Source of the DNA: Rossellomorea marisflavi | GTDB lineage: Bacteria; Bacillota; Bacilli; Bacillales; Bacillaceae_B | Reading direction: 5' to 3' | DNA: 64,000 nucleotides | Assembly (NCBI RefSeq): GCF_001274775.1 | Contig: NZ_LGUE01000004.1 | Coordinates: forward strand, 975,147-1,039,146 | The notes under the pieces: generated by a model | Told to the model about the DNA's origin: nothing | What the model saw: only the letters and a program-made list of their open reading frames with translations | The model's database searches: none | Part shown: positions 8,908-17,960 of the stretch, in pieces | Numbering within the stretch: the first letter of the stretch is position 1 | Layout: every line of letters begins with the position of its first letter | Position numbers and translations under genes: made by a program

Positions 8908-8938
8908 ATCATCATACCACTGTCGTGCGACCCGTAAA

Positions 8939-10129
8939 CTAGGAGGCCGCCTGATGAACCAATTTCTTCTTCCTCCCGTGGAAAATCGCGATAAAAAAGG
9001 CAGCCAAGAGGAAAATGCTTGAGATCTGGAACAAGATCCCGATCTCGATATACTGTGCCAATACACCGAAGACCAACCCGCTCAGCCCGATCCCGAGATC
9101 GATGGATGAGAAGAACATTCCATTCGCGACGCCGCGCCTGTGCTCCGGCGTCAACGACAGCGTCCAGGATTGAAGCGTCGGGATCAAGGAACCAAAACCG
9201 ATTCCGAATAAAACGCCTGCAATGGAGATCATGACATCCGAATGGGCAAGGGAGAGCACCCACATTCCGATGAACGTCACAGCGATGCAGAACAGAACAA
9301 GCCCCTTCGGCCCCCTCTGATCAAACCATTTCCCCGCAATCGGCCTAGAGAGCGACGCCAGGATGGCATTGAAGAGGTAGAACAGGAAGATATGATCGAT
9401 GCCCCGTTCGTCTCCGAATATCACGATGAATGTCACAATCGTGCCGTAGCCGAAGGTGATGACGATCGTGATGAAAGCCGGGAACCAGCTCGACTTCTCA
9501 ATAAGGGAATCCCGGTATGAAAAGGTCAGGTTCTCTTTTTTCGTCTCCTTGACGACCTTCGGGGTCTGATAGCGCACAACCGCAAGCAGGAGAACCGCAA
9601 TGAGCCCCAGTATGCCGGAGGTGATGATCAGATTAGTGAAGGTCGTAACCTGATAAAGATAGATTCCAAGACTCGGGGCGATGATCATGCCGATCGTGAT
9701 CGACAGCCCGTAATAGCCCATCCCCTCACCAAGCCTTGATTTCGGCACCACATCAACGGCCGCGGTGCCATTGACCGTCGTCGACCACCCCCACACCAGA
9801 CCGTGAACGAACCTGAACAACAGGAAGATCAGGACGACGCTGGATAGGGGGTAGATGATCGTGATGGCGAGGAGCATGGCCGCTCCTCCCAATACGAGGG
9901 GCTTCCTTTCTTTATACTCAAGCATGAAACCGATGAACGGACGGCTGAGGACCGCACCGAGGGAAAATAATGTTGTGACCAGTCCGATTTCAAAACCCGA
10001 TGCCCCAATCGATTTGATATAGGGCGGAAGCGTCGGGATGAGCATCTGAAATGACATGAATACAAACAGGTTCCCTACCATCAGCATCACAAAAGACCGT
10101 GTCCACAGGGGATCTTTTGCAGAGATCAT
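8939..10129 (-). CDS. MFS transporter (drug/metabolite efflux type)
   Basis: A 396-residue major facilitator with about twelve hydrophobic helices. The cytoplasmic loop 2-3 carries a degenerate motif A (RPFIGFMLEYKERKP). Around residues 85-150 the pattern resembles multidrug/arabinose-type MFS proteins, and the cytoplasmic loop between helices 6 and 7 contains the basic KVVKETKKE stretch. The C-terminus ends in a basic RKKKLVH tail. The gene is divergent from pxpBC with a 312-bp spacer. The substrate cannot be inferred; no regulator is adjacent. Confidence 0.82.
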   Translation of the reverse strand: MISAKDPLWTRSFVMLMVGNLFVFMSFQMLIPTLPPYIKSIGASGFEIGLVTTLFSLGAVLSRPFIGFMLEYKERKPLVLGGAAMLLAITIIYPLSSVVLIFLLFRFVHGLVWGWSTTVNGTAAVDVVPKSRLGEGMGYYGLSITIGMIIAPSLGIYLYQVTTFTNLIITSGILGLIAVLLLAVVRYQTPKVVKETKKENLTFSYRDSLIEKSSWFPAFITIVITFGYGTIVTFIVIFGDERGIDHIFLFYLFNAILASLSRPIAGKWFDQRGPKGLVLFCIAVTFIGMWVLSLAHSDVMISIAGVLFGIGFGSLIPTLQSWTLSLTPEHRRGVANGMFFSSIDLGIGLSGLVFGVLAQYIEIGILFQISSIFLLAAFFIAIFHGRKKKLVHQAAS

Positions 10130-10441
10130 AGAAACCCTCCTCTCTTATGACAACCTTGATTCTGAATTCGTCCCTTCAGGGAGGCAGGCATTTGCCAGCG
10201 GAAGAAACCTCTGCAGATTCCCTTACCCGAATGGGCTAAGATCGCCATCCCTTGCGATACGAGTATTTCGAATTACTAAATAATAACACAAAGTCGCAAG
10301 AAGATGGCGCTTTTATAAGGAAAGTTCGGATTATTCACTTTTTCAAGGAGCCTGCGGGCGTTCTTCGTTGAAAAGACTGCCCATTCTACTATAATAAGAG
10401 TCAGATAAGTTTAAACTTTCAAACATAAAGGAGGATGACAT
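10130..10441. other. Intergenic region between divergent MFS and pxpB genes
   Basis: 312 bp without a gene. It contains the pxpB promoter at its right end and short GC-rich complementary blocks (around 10165-10230) upstream of the MFS gene, which could fold in the leader transcript. I recognise no known riboswitch class there. Confidence 0.5.
10368..10395 (+). promoter_or_regulatory. Putative sigma-A promoter of pxpBC
   Basis: TTGAAA (10368-10373), 16-nt spacer, TATAAT (10390-10395), about 45 nt before the GTG start of pxpB. Confidence 0.65.
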
Positions 10442-11143
10442 GTGGATTATTCCTTACGTCCCTTGGGAGATCACTCCCTCGTCATCGAGGCAGGTCCCTC
10501 AATCGATCACACTACCCATGTGAAGGTCAGGAGCATCTGCTCTGCCATCGAACGGGCAGATCTCTCCTGGATGACTGATATCGTACCCGCCTTCACCACG
10601 GTCACACTTCACTACGATCCTACGAATCTGGACGATCCGGGCCGACTCCCTTACGAAACAGCAATGAATAGAATACATATGATCCTTTCTTCCGCCCCTC
10701 TTCAAACCGATAAGGAGCCGAGGACAATCGAGATTCCGGTATGCTATGGGGGCGACTTCGGACCGGATTTGGAGTCTGTGGCAGAGTGGAATGCCCTGAC
10801 TCCCGAAAAGGTAATAGAGTTGCACTCCGCCTCTCCTTACCTGATTCATATGATCGGTTTTTCCCCCGGGTTTCCATATCTCGGCGGCATGCCTGAAGAA
10901 ATCGCGACTCCGCGAAGAAAGGAACCACGCCTCAGGGTTCCGAGTGGCTCCGTCGGCATCGCCGGAAGCCAGACAGGCATCTATCCCCTGGAAAGCCCCG
11001 GCGGCTGGCAGCTGATCGGCCGGACACCCGTCGCTCTGTTCGACACTCAGGCTTGTCCGCCCGGCTTGTTACAGGCAGGCGACCACCTTCGATTCAAACC
11101 CATAACCGCTGAAGAATACAAAGAAATGGAGGCCAACCGATGA
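10442..11143 (+). CDS. pxpB: 5-oxoprolinase subunit PxpB (KipI family)
   Basis: 233 residues with a GTG start. AAAGGAGG lies 7 nt upstream; an overlapping ATG two bases earlier is out of frame. PxpB, with PxpA and PxpC, hydrolyses 5-oxoproline to glutamate using ATP; the B. subtilis homologue KipI can also inhibit the sporulation kinase KinA. Family signatures are GFSPGFPYLGGMP (139-151) and the GSVGIAG...YPLESPGGW stretch (169-189), both in the cyclophilin-like C-terminal domain. It overlaps pxpC by ATGA. No pxpA lies nearby, so the catalytic partner must be elsewhere if the complex is complete. Confidence 0.9.
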   Translation: MDYSLRPLGDHSLVIEAGPSIDHTTHVKVRSICSAIERADLSWMTDIVPAFTTVTLHYDPTNLDDPGRLPYETAMNRIHMILSSAPLQTDKEPRTIEIPVCYGGDFGPDLESVAEWNALTPEKVIELHSASPYLIHMIGFSPGFPYLGGMPEEIATPRRKEPRLRVPSGSVGIAGSQTGIYPLESPGGWQLIGRTPVALFDTQACPPGLLQAGDHLRFKPITAEEYKEMEANR

Positions 11144-12120
11144 TCGAAGTCTTAAAACCCGGATTACTGACGACCATACAGGATTTAGGGAGAGGAGGGT
11201 TTCAGCAATTCGGTGTTTCAGTAAGCGGCAGCATTGATCCCTTGGCCCATAAAGTGGCAAATTTATTGGCGGGTAACGACATTGATTCAGCGTTGATCGA
11301 AATCACCCTTACAGGACCTCATCTGCGTTTCCACGGGCACACCCTCCTCTCCATTTGCGGTGCCGATTTCTCCCCGACCATCAACGGGGTCCAACATCCG
11401 CTCTGGAAGCCACTTAAAGTGGAGGAGGGGGACATCCTCCGGTTCGGCACCCCGAAAGAAGGCTGCCGTGCCTATCTGGCCGTTGCCGGAGGGATTGAAG
11501 TACCCGAGGTGATGGGCAGCAAGAGTACCTACCTCCGGGCAGGGATCGGGGGCTATAGGGGCAGGGCCTTGCAGAAAGGGGACAGACTTACCGTCGGGAC
11601 TCCATCAAGTCTTTCCATAAAAATGGGGAACGCGCTTACCAGGAACCCCACGACGGATTGGTCTATCCCCCATGAGCTCATCGATCACTCTCGTTCGCGG
11701 GCGATCCGCATCATGCCGGGAAATGAGCATGGCCAATTCCAAGAGGAAAGCCGGGAGGCACTTTTCAATCAATCCTACACAGTGTCTCCCCGGTCGGACC
11801 GGATGGGCTGCCGCTTATCGGGGCCCGCCCTTCAGACCGAAACTCCCCGGGATATGATTTCTGAAGCCGTCACAACCGGGACCATCCAAGTACCTCCTGA
11901 CGGCCAGCCCATCGTGCTCCTTGCCGATAGGCAGACCACAGGGGGATACCCAAGGATCGCCGAGGTCGCTTCCATCGATTTACCGCGGGTCGCCCAGGCG
12001 AAGCCCGGCGATGAATTGAGATTTGCCCCCATCACCCATGTGGAAGCCCAGAGGCTGTATCTCCGGCGTGAAAGGCAGCTGAGAGAACTCAGACAGGGAA
12101 TCTCCCTGAAATACGTGTGA
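11140..12120 (+). CDS. pxpC: 5-oxoprolinase subunit PxpC (KipA family, biotin-dependent carboxylase-like domain)
   Basis: 326 residues, starting in the ATGA overlap with pxpB. The N-terminal family pattern (VLKPGLLTTIQDLGRGG, then GVSVSGSIDPLAHKVANLL) is plain. The central GGI and SKSTYLRAGIGG regions and the C-terminal QTTGGYPRIAEV are typical of KipA/AHS2 domains. It forms a heteromer with PxpB. The length matches the family. The unit ends in a bidirectional terminator. Confidence 0.9.
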   Translation: MIEVLKPGLLTTIQDLGRGGFQQFGVSVSGSIDPLAHKVANLLAGNDIDSALIEITLTGPHLRFHGHTLLSICGADFSPTINGVQHPLWKPLKVEEGDILRFGTPKEGCRAYLAVAGGIEVPEVMGSKSTYLRAGIGGYRGRALQKGDRLTVGTPSSLSIKMGNALTRNPTTDWSIPHELIDHSRSRAIRIMPGNEHGQFQEESREALFNQSYTVSPRSDRMGCRLSGPALQTETPRDMISEAVTTGTIQVPPDGQPIVLLADRQTTGGYPRIAEVASIDLPRVAQAKPGDELRFAPITHVEAQRLYLRRERQLRELRQGISLKYV

Positions 12121-12124
12121 AGAC

Positions 12125-12163
12125 AGCAAAAGCGCCCTTCAAAACGAAGGACGCTTTTGTTTA
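12125..12163. terminator. Bidirectional terminator between pxpC and ywbE
   Basis: Imperfect hairpin CAAAAGCGcCCTTC / GAAGGaCGCTTTTG with A-run on the left and T-run on the right; serves both convergent units. Confidence 0.85.
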
Positions 12164-12358
12164 TTCCGTTATGATCTGTTTCACGCGGCCCACTTGTCCG
12201 TCTTGCAGGCGGACCTTGATGCCGTGCGGATGCTGAGGCGAGTTGGTCAGGATATCTTTGACGATCCCCCTGGTCAACGCACCGGAGCGCTGATCTTTCT
12301 TCAGGACGATATCCACTTCGATACCCGGTTTGATATTCACACGCTGTTGTCCGTTCAT
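12161..12358 (-). CDS. ywbE: YwbE family small conserved protein
   Basis: 65 residues. The ATG at 12358 is 8 nt from AGGAG; a GTG two codons earlier is too close. The sequence shows the YwbE pattern: VNIKPGIEVDIVLKKDQRSG, TRGIVKDILTNSP and HPHGIKVRL. It is a compact, KOW/SH3-like basic protein of unknown function, widespread in Firmicutes and other bacteria. Here it is the last gene of a unit headed by rlmCD. That placement would fit a role near RNA or the ribosome, but this is only inference. Confidence 0.88.
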   Translation of the reverse strand: MNGQQRVNIKPGIEVDIVLKKDQRSGALTRGIVKDILTNSPQHPHGIKVRLQDGQVGRVKQIITE

Positions 12359-12384
12359 GTTCACTGCTCCTATCTTAGGACCTG

Positions 12385-12615
12385 TCAGTCCTCGTCTTTC
12401 ACATCAGGGTCTTCGGGTATCGGCTCATTCCAATACTCGGCAAGCTGACGCTTCATCTTCTCCATCTGTTCAAGATGATGGGTGAATTGCTCTTTATTGA
12501 TCAAGTACCGCTCTCCATCATGCACAGCCCGCACCTTCCGTTCAAGGATGAGGCTTTCGATATAGGCGACTGGGAGGGAAAGATACTCTGCTGTTTCTTC
12601 AATCGTCAGATACAT
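12385..12615 (-). CDS. Excisionase-type helix-turn-helix protein
   Basis: 76 residues starting at 12615, where the protein begins with the classic MerR/Xis-like HTH sequence ([14 protein letters not shown], then an [23 protein letters not shown] wing). The longer upstream frame merely shadows rlmCD. The tail is acidic and Glu/Asp-rich ([10 protein letters not shown]). It overlaps the 3' end of rlmCD by 17 bp and so is probably cotranscribed. No phage integrase is nearby. It is likely a small DNA-binding regulator rather than a true excisionase. Its target is unknown. Confidence 0.72.
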   Translation of the reverse strand: MYLTIEETAEYLSLPVAYIESLILERKVRAVHDGERYLINKEQFTHHLEQMEKMKRQLAEYWNEPIPEDPDVKDED

Positions 12616-13996
12616 GGGGGTCCCCTTCCCATTCAATACGCGCGACGGCTTCGCAGTGCATCGTTTGCGGGAACATATCCACAGGCTGTACCTCTTTCGT
12701 TCGGTAGCCACCTGCTTCAAGGATCTTCAGATCCCTTGCCAGGGTGGCGGGGTTGCAGGACACGTAGACCACCTTCTTCGGCTTCATGGAAAGAATGGTG
12801 TTCAAGAGTGCCTCATCGCAGCCTTTACGTGGCGGGTCCACGACGAGGACATCGGCTTTGATGCCCTTCTCATACCAGGCTGGAATGACGACTTCGGCGG
12901 GTCCTGCCTCGAATTCTACATTGTCCATCCCGTTCAACGCTGCGTTCTTCCGGGCGTCCTCGATGGCCTGAGGGACGATTTCCACTCCATATACCTTCTT
13001 TGCCTTCTGTGCGAGGAATAATGAAATCGTCCCGATTCCGCAGTAGGCATCAATGACCGTTTCTTCTCCCTGAAGATCGGCATATGCCAAGGCCTGATCG
13101 TAAAGGACCTTCGTCTGCTCAGGATTCACCTGATAAAACGACCTTGCCGATATGGCGAACTTCACATCCCCGATGCTGTCGTGAATGACTTCTTCCCCCC
13201 ACAGTACCCGGGTATCATCTCCCATGATCACATTCGTCCGTTTGCCGTTCACATTATGGACGATGGATTTCAGGCCGCTGATTGACTGGGTGAGCCCCTT
13301 GATCAGCTCCTCTTTATGGGGAAGGGCTTTGGTCCGCGTGACAATGACCACCATGACTTCACCCGTGGTGAATGCCGTCCTCGTCATGATGTGGCGGAGG
13401 ACACCCTTATGAGACTGTTCATTATAAGGCTGGATACCGAGGTCTGCGCATAGATCCTTCACCTTCTGGATCACTTCATCATTCTTCTCGTACTGGATGA
13501 TGCAGTGATCCATATCGATGATTTCATGGCTTCGCTTTTGATAGAATCCGGCCACCAGTCTGCCGTCTTGAAGCCCGACGGGTACCTGAGCCTTGTTCCG
13601 GTAGCGCCACGGCTCTTCCATTCCGAGGACGGGGTTGACAGGGAGATCACGGAGTTTCCCGATCCTCTCGAGCACATCGCGGACGTTCTTTTCTTTTACC
13701 TGAAGCTGCCCTTCATACGTCATATGCTGGATTTGGCATCCGCCACATTCCGAGTAGATCGGACAAGGCGGCTCCTGCCTGAAGGGACTGTCACTGTGTC
13801 TCTCAACCAGTCGCCCGAAGCCGAAGCCTTTTCCGACCTTCACGACTTTGACACGACCGGTTTCGCCGGGTAGGGCGTCCGGAACGAAAATCGGGAACCC
13901 ATCTACTTTGGTTACGCCATTGCCGTCATGGGTCAAATCCTCGAAATGCGCCTCTTCGATATATTCATTTTTAGTAATGGGTGCTATTCTTTTCAT
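12599..13996 (-). CDS. rlmCD: 23S rRNA (uracil-5-)-methyltransferase RlmCD
   Basis: 465 residues. It makes m5U747 and m5U1939 in 23S rRNA from S-adenosylmethionine. Domains in order: TRAM (about 10-68); an iron-sulfur cysteine cluster C78, C84, C87 plus C165 ([12 protein letters not shown] and DHC); a Rossmann methyltransferase core; DPPRKGC at 387-393; and the catalytic [10 protein letters not shown] at 413-422, with the nucleophile C414. B. subtilis YefA/RlmCD is a similar length. The start at 13996 gives the usual [15 protein letters not shown] beginning and leaves the TRAM domain intact. Confidence 0.93.
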   Translation of the reverse strand: MKRIAPITKNEYIEEAHFEDLTHDGNGVTKVDGFPIFVPDALPGETGRVKVVKVGKGFGFGRLVERHSDSPFRQEPPCPIYSECGGCQIQHMTYEGQLQVKEKNVRDVLERIGKLRDLPVNPVLGMEEPWRYRNKAQVPVGLQDGRLVAGFYQKRSHEIIDMDHCIIQYEKNDEVIQKVKDLCADLGIQPYNEQSHKGVLRHIMTRTAFTTGEVMVVIVTRTKALPHKEELIKGLTQSISGLKSIVHNVNGKRTNVIMGDDTRVLWGEEVIHDSIGDVKFAISARSFYQVNPEQTKVLYDQALAYADLQGEETVIDAYCGIGTISLFLAQKAKKVYGVEIVPQAIEDARKNAALNGMDNVEFEAGPAEVVIPAWYEKGIKADVLVVDPPRKGCDEALLNTILSMKPKKVVYVSCNPATLARDLKILEAGGYRTKEVQPVDMFPQTMHCEAVARIEWEGDPHVSDD

Positions 13997-14058
13997 GTCG
14001 ATCTTCCTTTTCAGATTTCATTCCATGATTGTACCATAAACACGTCTCCGGGACGAAA

Positions 14059-14415
14059 TCAGGAAGGGGTTTCACACTGTTCCCCCTGACGGATGGACCG
14101 GATGGCTGCCTGCAGATAGGAAGTGAAGCGGCTGTCCCCTTCCCCTTCTTCGATCGCTTCCTGGATACAGACGAAATTATCGATCAGATGGTCTGGTTTC
14201 ATGCCTCTGCTCACCAGGACACTGTTCAACCAAATGGCGTAGTCGACGAAAATTTTCTCTTCCCCCACATCCGCAGCCGCCTGGAGATAGTTGAAATGGT
14301 GCACATTGTCTTCCCTGCACTTTCTCCGTCCTTCTTCCCCGAATCGATCCTGCAGTTCAGGATAGCGCTTATATAGCTTTTCCACGACGTTATCAATCAA
14401 GAGCTGATTTTCCAT
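14059..14415 (-). CDS. Conserved hypothetical helical protein (B12-binding helical-bundle-like)
   Basis: 118 residues, almost wholly alpha-helical. The pattern CREDNVHHFNYLQAAADVGE...FVDYAIWLNSVLVSRG recalls the helical modular domain that precedes B12-binding domains in Bacillus regulators, but the cobalamin-binding DxHxxG domain itself is absent. The start codon overlaps the stop of the monooxygenase-like gene upstream (TGATG), so translation is probably coupled. Function is unknown; the similarity is a weak memory-based impression. Confidence 0.55.
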   Translation of the reverse strand: MENQLLIDNVVEKLYKRYPELQDRFGEEGRRKCREDNVHHFNYLQAAADVGEEKIFVDYAIWLNSVLVSRGMKPDHLIDNFVCIQEAIEEGEGDSRFTSYLQAAIRSIRQGEQCETPS

Positions 14416-14720
14416 CAGTACGCCACCACCTTGAACTTATCAATGGACGGAACGATGGCTGCAAGCCCCTGATCCGGGTATTTCTTCTCGAGCTCATGGA
14501 TCCTCTTGAAATCTTCCCCCTGGACCCACGTCATGAAATGTTTCTTTGTATCCCACTCCATATGTACTGTAATTTCCCCAGACTTCTTCTCATTTTGTAA
14601 AAGAAGGAAGCGCTGAAAACCCTCCGCCTGATCGACCAGTCCGGAACGCTTTTGGTAGATGGAGATGACTTCATCGGCTTTTTCCGGCGGAACATTGAAT
14701 GTTGAATGAACGATATACAT
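14415..14720 (-). CDS. HmoA-like antibiotic biosynthesis monooxygenase family protein (putative heme-degrading)
   Basis: 101 residues from the ATG at 14720 (preceded by GGTGAGG); 18 extra upstream codons are discarded. The ferredoxin-like ABM fold is indicated by MYIVHSTFNVPPEKADEV, GFQRFLLLQN, the paired-strand EITVHMEWDTKKHFMTW motif and the terminal VPSIDKFKVV. Bacillus HmoA/HmoB oxidise heme and release iron. Whether this copy binds heme cannot be decided, though H77-region residues (RIHELEKKYP) are of the right kind. It is coupled to the 118-residue hypothetical protein. Confidence 0.72.
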   Translation of the reverse strand: MYIVHSTFNVPPEKADEVISIYQKRSGLVDQAEGFQRFLLLQNEKKSGEITVHMEWDTKKHFMTWVQGEDFKRIHELEKKYPDQGLAAIVPSIDKFKVVAY

Positions 14721-14967
14721 GGCCCTCACCCTTTCATGGCTCATAGGTCGTGCTTGTTTCATCCACTGTACCACACGAGGTATTAGTCAGGAAACAATTC
14801 CTATTGACCAGAAGCCGGATTTACGAGAATATGAGGGCGATGAACCCCTTTCCCCCGGGCTTTTCAGTGGAAAGTCTGTCAATTCCTGACTCGTTTACCT
14901 TTGTCGATCATGGGGAAAGGTGGTAGGTAGAAACCAGCATCGTGCCGGAACAAAGTAGGTAGATACT

Positions 14968-15315
14968 ATGAATGAAGAATTTCTTGTGAATATGATTTTG
15001 ATCATGAACGTATTGATCGGGGTGTTCCTCACCCTGAAGACCCGCAGCTGGTGGCTCCCATACATACTGATAGCTCTGACATTCCTCGTCCTGACCTTCG
15101 GATTCGGCGTGTCACTCCTAATGAAATCGGAAACCATACTCGCCTACCTTTTCGTTTTCGTAGTCAGCCAGCTTATCTGGGTTTTCTTCTTCGTCATGGC
15201 CGCCCATATCCTTTCGTGGGTCGTCCGGAAGGTCCCTTTTCGCCACAAGCAGCAGATCGGATGGATCTTTCTGATTGGCTTCCCCGTCGTCTTTTACCTG
15301 GCCATCCTCAAGTAG
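14968..15315 (+). CDS. Hypothetical four-helix membrane protein
   Basis: 115 residues, mostly hydrophobic: helices near 6-22, 29-52, 57-83 and 95-113. Short basic loops (KTRS, RKVPFRHKQQ) suggest which side faces the cytoplasm. I do not recognise a family. It is a monocistronic plus-strand gene, closed by a strong bidirectional terminator shared with dgkB. No signal peptide and no catalytic motif. Confidence 0.65.
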   Translation: MNEEFLVNMILIMNVLIGVFLTLKTRSWWLPYILIALTFLVLTFGFGVSLLMKSETILAYLFVFVVSQLIWVFFFVMAAHILSWVVRKVPFRHKQQIGWIFLIGFPVVFYLAILK

Positions 15316-15335
15316 AAGCAACGCGGATCACGAAC

Positions 15336-15393
15336 AAAAAAACCGGATACCATGCATTTCAATTGAAATCGCAATGGTCATCCGGTTTTTTTA
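15336..15393. terminator. Bidirectional intrinsic terminator
   Basis: Long hairpin with outer arms AAAAAAACCGGAT / ATCCGGTTTTTTT and inner arms ACCAT/ATGGT and ATTTC/GAAAT, between the membrane protein gene and dgkB. Confidence 0.93.
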
Positions 15394-15401
15394 ATCCTTC
15401 A

Positions 15402-16316
15402 TCACAGCGCTTTGTCTTCCGGTCGGATCTTATCCAACGGGACAAACACCTGGAGATGGCGGTAAAGATTCTCGAATTCGGCAGGAAGCACTCCACCGAG
15501 CTCGCCATCTACGTTCAGCTGTACCTTTTCCTTTGCCTTGATTTTGATACGGTTGGCCTGCGTATAAATGACATGCGGATCCTTGACATGATCCCCTCGG
15601 AGGGCCATGGAAGCAATCCGGATGAATTCTGCCAGATTGGTCTTTTTCAGGATCAACAAAGAGAATAATCCATCATTGATGGACGCATCAGGGGCAAGCT
15701 TTTCAAAGCCGCCGACTGAATTCGTCAGACCGATCAAAAAGAGCATCGCTTCGCCTTCGAACAGTTTCCCGTCATACTCGATCGATACATCGGTCGGCTT
15801 GATGGACGGGAGCATTTCGATGCCTTTCAAGTAATAGGCGAGCTGTCCGATCATCGTCTTCAGCTTGCTCGGCACTTCATATGTAAGCTCCGTGATCCTT
15901 CCGCCGCCTGCAATATTGATGAAGTAGCGATCGTTCATACGACCGATATCGACCGGTATGGACTCACCCTTCGTGATGATATCGATGGCAGAGCTGATAT
16001 CCCTCGGGATATGGAGGGCCCTGGCAAAGTCATTTGTCGTTCCCATAGGGACGATCCCAAGCTTGGGCCGGTAGTCCTGCTCGGCAAGTCCGTTCACGAC
16101 TTCATTGAGCGTACCGTCCCCGCCTGCTGCCACCACGATATCATAACGTCGCTCAACGGCGATCTGAGCCGCCTTGGTTGCATCCCCTTCACAGATCGTT
16201 GCATGGACAGAGGTTTCATAACCTGCCTGTTCCAGCTTGATCAGCACTTCGGCAAGATGCTTCTTGAAAAGCTCCCTCCCGGAAGTAGGATTATATATAA
16301 TTCTTGCTCGTTTCAT
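15402..16316 (-). CDS. dgkB: Diacylglycerol kinase DgkB
   Basis: 304 residues, the same size as B. subtilis DgkB/YerQ. It phosphorylates diacylglycerol released during lipoteichoic acid synthesis, returning it to phospholipid. Sequence shows YNPTSGRE (8-15), the nucleotide-binding GGDGTLNE (65-72) and GTTNDFARAL (about 92-101), with a beta-sandwich C-terminal part. In B. subtilis dgkB lies just after gatCAB and before rlmCD (yefA). Here gatCAB is upstream in the same direction, with several accessory genes in between. Confidence 0.93.
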   Translation of the reverse strand: MKRARIIYNPTSGRELFKKHLAEVLIKLEQAGYETSVHATICEGDATKAAQIAVERRYDIVVAAGGDGTLNEVVNGLAEQDYRPKLGIVPMGTTNDFARALHIPRDISSAIDIITKGESIPVDIGRMNDRYFINIAGGGRITELTYEVPSKLKTMIGQLAYYLKGIEMLPSIKPTDVSIEYDGKLFEGEAMLFLIGLTNSVGGFEKLAPDASINDGLFSLLILKKTNLAEFIRIASMALRGDHVKDPHVIYTQANRIKIKAKEKVQLNVDGELGGVLPAEFENLYRHLQVFVPLDKIRPEDKAL

Positions 16317-16483
16317 CCATCATCATCCTAATCTTATTTTAATTCCATTAGTCTGTCCGTTCCCACTAGTACCATCATACACATATACTTCCGAAATATT
16401 CATTTGGGCATCTGACCCGACGCACAATATCATACCTCTTTTCAAAAGAAAAATCTAATGAATTGTCAATGTGTGGAGGATTG

Positions 16484-17281
16484 TCACGGAAAAAGATCGA
16501 TCTTCCTGTCTTCCAGGAATCGGATGGAATCACGGAGCGCCAAGGAATCGAATTGATACACTTCCTGGATGATTTCCTTCCATTTTTCAAAGTCCTTCAT
16601 CTGATATTCGCGGATATTCCGGTAGGTCATGACCTTCAGGGATCGGTTCCTGAGGAAGTAGCATTGATTGCCCTGGAAGCGGACCGCCGTGATCCTCCTC
16701 ATTGTGACATTATCGTCCGTATCGGCATAGGAAGCTTCAATGTCCGGTACAAGCTCTTCCTCATCAAGGGGCACCCATTCGATCACTTTTTTCACGAAGG
16801 TCTTCCCGTTGGAGCGCCTGTCGATTTCAAACTCCACGTGATCCTTCTTCGAGAAGATGATTTCTTCACCGAATCCATGGAGGATATGCTTTTGTCTGGA
16901 CTCAAGCTCGATCGGCTTCATGATTGGGGACCCATACCCGACATCGACATATAGTTTCCTGCCGTCGATGGAGACCATCAGGCCGAGATGCCCGGGATTG
17001 ACACGTACAAAACGGCATTCAAACCCGAGACGCGTCAGAAGCCTGCCAAAGTTGATGTTCAAGGTGAAACACGTCCCTCCCCATCCCCTTGAATGAAGAT
17101 TGTCCACAAAGGTGTCCAGGGACGGCACGTACGTCTCGCCTGAATTGAAATAATGAAATTTACTGAATGTCTCATAAGGGATCTTCAGAAGATGCTGGCC
17201 GATGAGGCGCTGGAGATAATTGAGCGTCGGCTTTTCTAATTTCATATGTAAAAATTGCACATAGCTTGCTACTGCATCCAT
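16484..17281 (-). CDS. Arylamine N-acetyltransferase family protein
   Basis: 265 residues. It retains the full Cys-His-Asp triad of the NAT family: C71 in RGWGGTCFTLN, H98 in NPGHLGLMV and D113 in YVDVGYG. The usual RGGxC loop is written RGWGGTC, one residue variant. NATs transfer acetyl from acetyl-CoA to arylamines or hydrazines. The divergent loop and large C-terminal part mean the substrate may differ. It stands alone between dgkB and an Xre regulator. Confidence 0.8.
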   Translation of the reverse strand: MDAVASYVQFLHMKLEKPTLNYLQRLIGQHLLKIPYETFSKFHYFNSGETYVPSLDTFVDNLHSRGWGGTCFTLNINFGRLLTRLGFECRFVRVNPGHLGLMVSIDGRKLYVDVGYGSPIMKPIELESRQKHILHGFGEEIIFSKKDHVEFEIDRRSNGKTFVKKVIEWVPLDEEELVPDIEASYADTDDNVTMRRITAVRFQGNQCYFLRNRSLKVMTYRNIREYQMKDFEKWKEIIQEVYQFDSLALRDSIRFLEDRKIDLFP

Positions 17282-17397
17282 CCTATCACTCTTTCTGCAT
17301 AATCATTTCCTTCAGGGCAGTGACCCCTTCTCTTCATGATAAAGGATTTTGCCCCTGGATTCCCATTACGAAATTGTTTCAGTAGGTTCACGGTAGC

Positions 17398-17421
17398 AAA
17401 AAAGCGGCCATCCGGCCGCTT
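17398..17421 (-). terminator. Intrinsic terminator of the Xre regulator gene
   Basis: AAGCGGCC-GGAT-GGCCGCTT followed by TTTT on the minus strand; the first arm overlaps the TAA stop codon at 17420. Confidence 0.9.
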
Positions 17422-17800
17422 AATTCCTGGTCCCTTCCGACATCTGCTTCACGTTCCGGTCAACGGTTTTGTTCAGGTCGGGGGTGAATCCATTCTTCAT
17501 TCGTTGATTCTCTTGTTGGAAATAGGCTTTGACTTCGTCATCGAATTCAATCTCGATGAGATCCCGCAGATCCGTGATCCTAAGGGCGATCATGATGGAA
17601 ACAAGATGGGCGACGGTGAGTGACTTTTTCTTAAAGTTGACCAATTCATTGATCGTTGCCACACGCAACCCTGTCAAACGATGAAGGTCCCCTTGCGTCA
17701 ACCCTCTTTCCTTCAGGATGTCTCCCAATTTTATGTGAATTTTATGGGGAAATTTATTCAGTGAATCAATAACGATTGAATTTGTCTTTTGGTGGATCAC
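17420..17800 (-). CDS. Xre-family helix-turn-helix regulator
   Basis: 126 residues. An HTH_3/Xre domain spans about residues 22-82 (LGDILKERGLTQGDLHRLTGL, then INELVNFKKKSLTVAHLVSIMIAL). The C-terminal 40 residues are charged, (Glu, Asp, Lys)-rich and probably form a dimerisation tail. No cognate toxin or phage gene is nearby. The target is unknown; the upstream thioredoxin-fold gene and the region 17801-17960 are possible sites. Confidence 0.82.
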   Translation of the reverse strand: MIHQKTNSIVIDSLNKFPHKIHIKLGDILKERGLTQGDLHRLTGLRVATINELVNFKKKSLTVAHLVSIMIALRITDLRDLIEIEFDDEVKAYFQQENQRMKNGFTPDLNKTVDRNVKQMSEGTRN

Positions 17801-17920
17801 ATTGCTTCAACTCCTCATTCATAAACATCTTACCGTGAATGTCAGTGCTCGTGAACCGGCAAAAACTACCAATATATGAGGTACTAATTACCATTACCCC
17901 ATGTATTCGCATCCAAAACA

Positions 17921-17948
17921 AAAAGGTACGGTTTTCCCATACCTTTTG
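17921..17948 (-). terminator. Intrinsic terminator of the thioredoxin-fold gene
   Basis: AAAAGGTA-TGGGAAAACCG-TACCTTTT followed by a T-rich tail (TTTTTGTTTT on the minus strand), twelve nucleotides past the stop. Confidence 0.82.
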
Positions 17949-17960
17949 TCATCTTTCCTG

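Noticed and set aside
10140..10260. Possible riboswitch in the MFS leader
   Set aside because: Complementary GC-rich blocks are present but none of the classes I know (SAM, FMN, guanidine, preQ1, T-box) fits the conserved bases.
12385..12615. Prophage or integrative-element boundary, suggested by the excisionase-like HTH
   Set aside because: No integrase, att repeats or other phage genes nearby; the gene is embedded in the housekeeping rlmCD unit.
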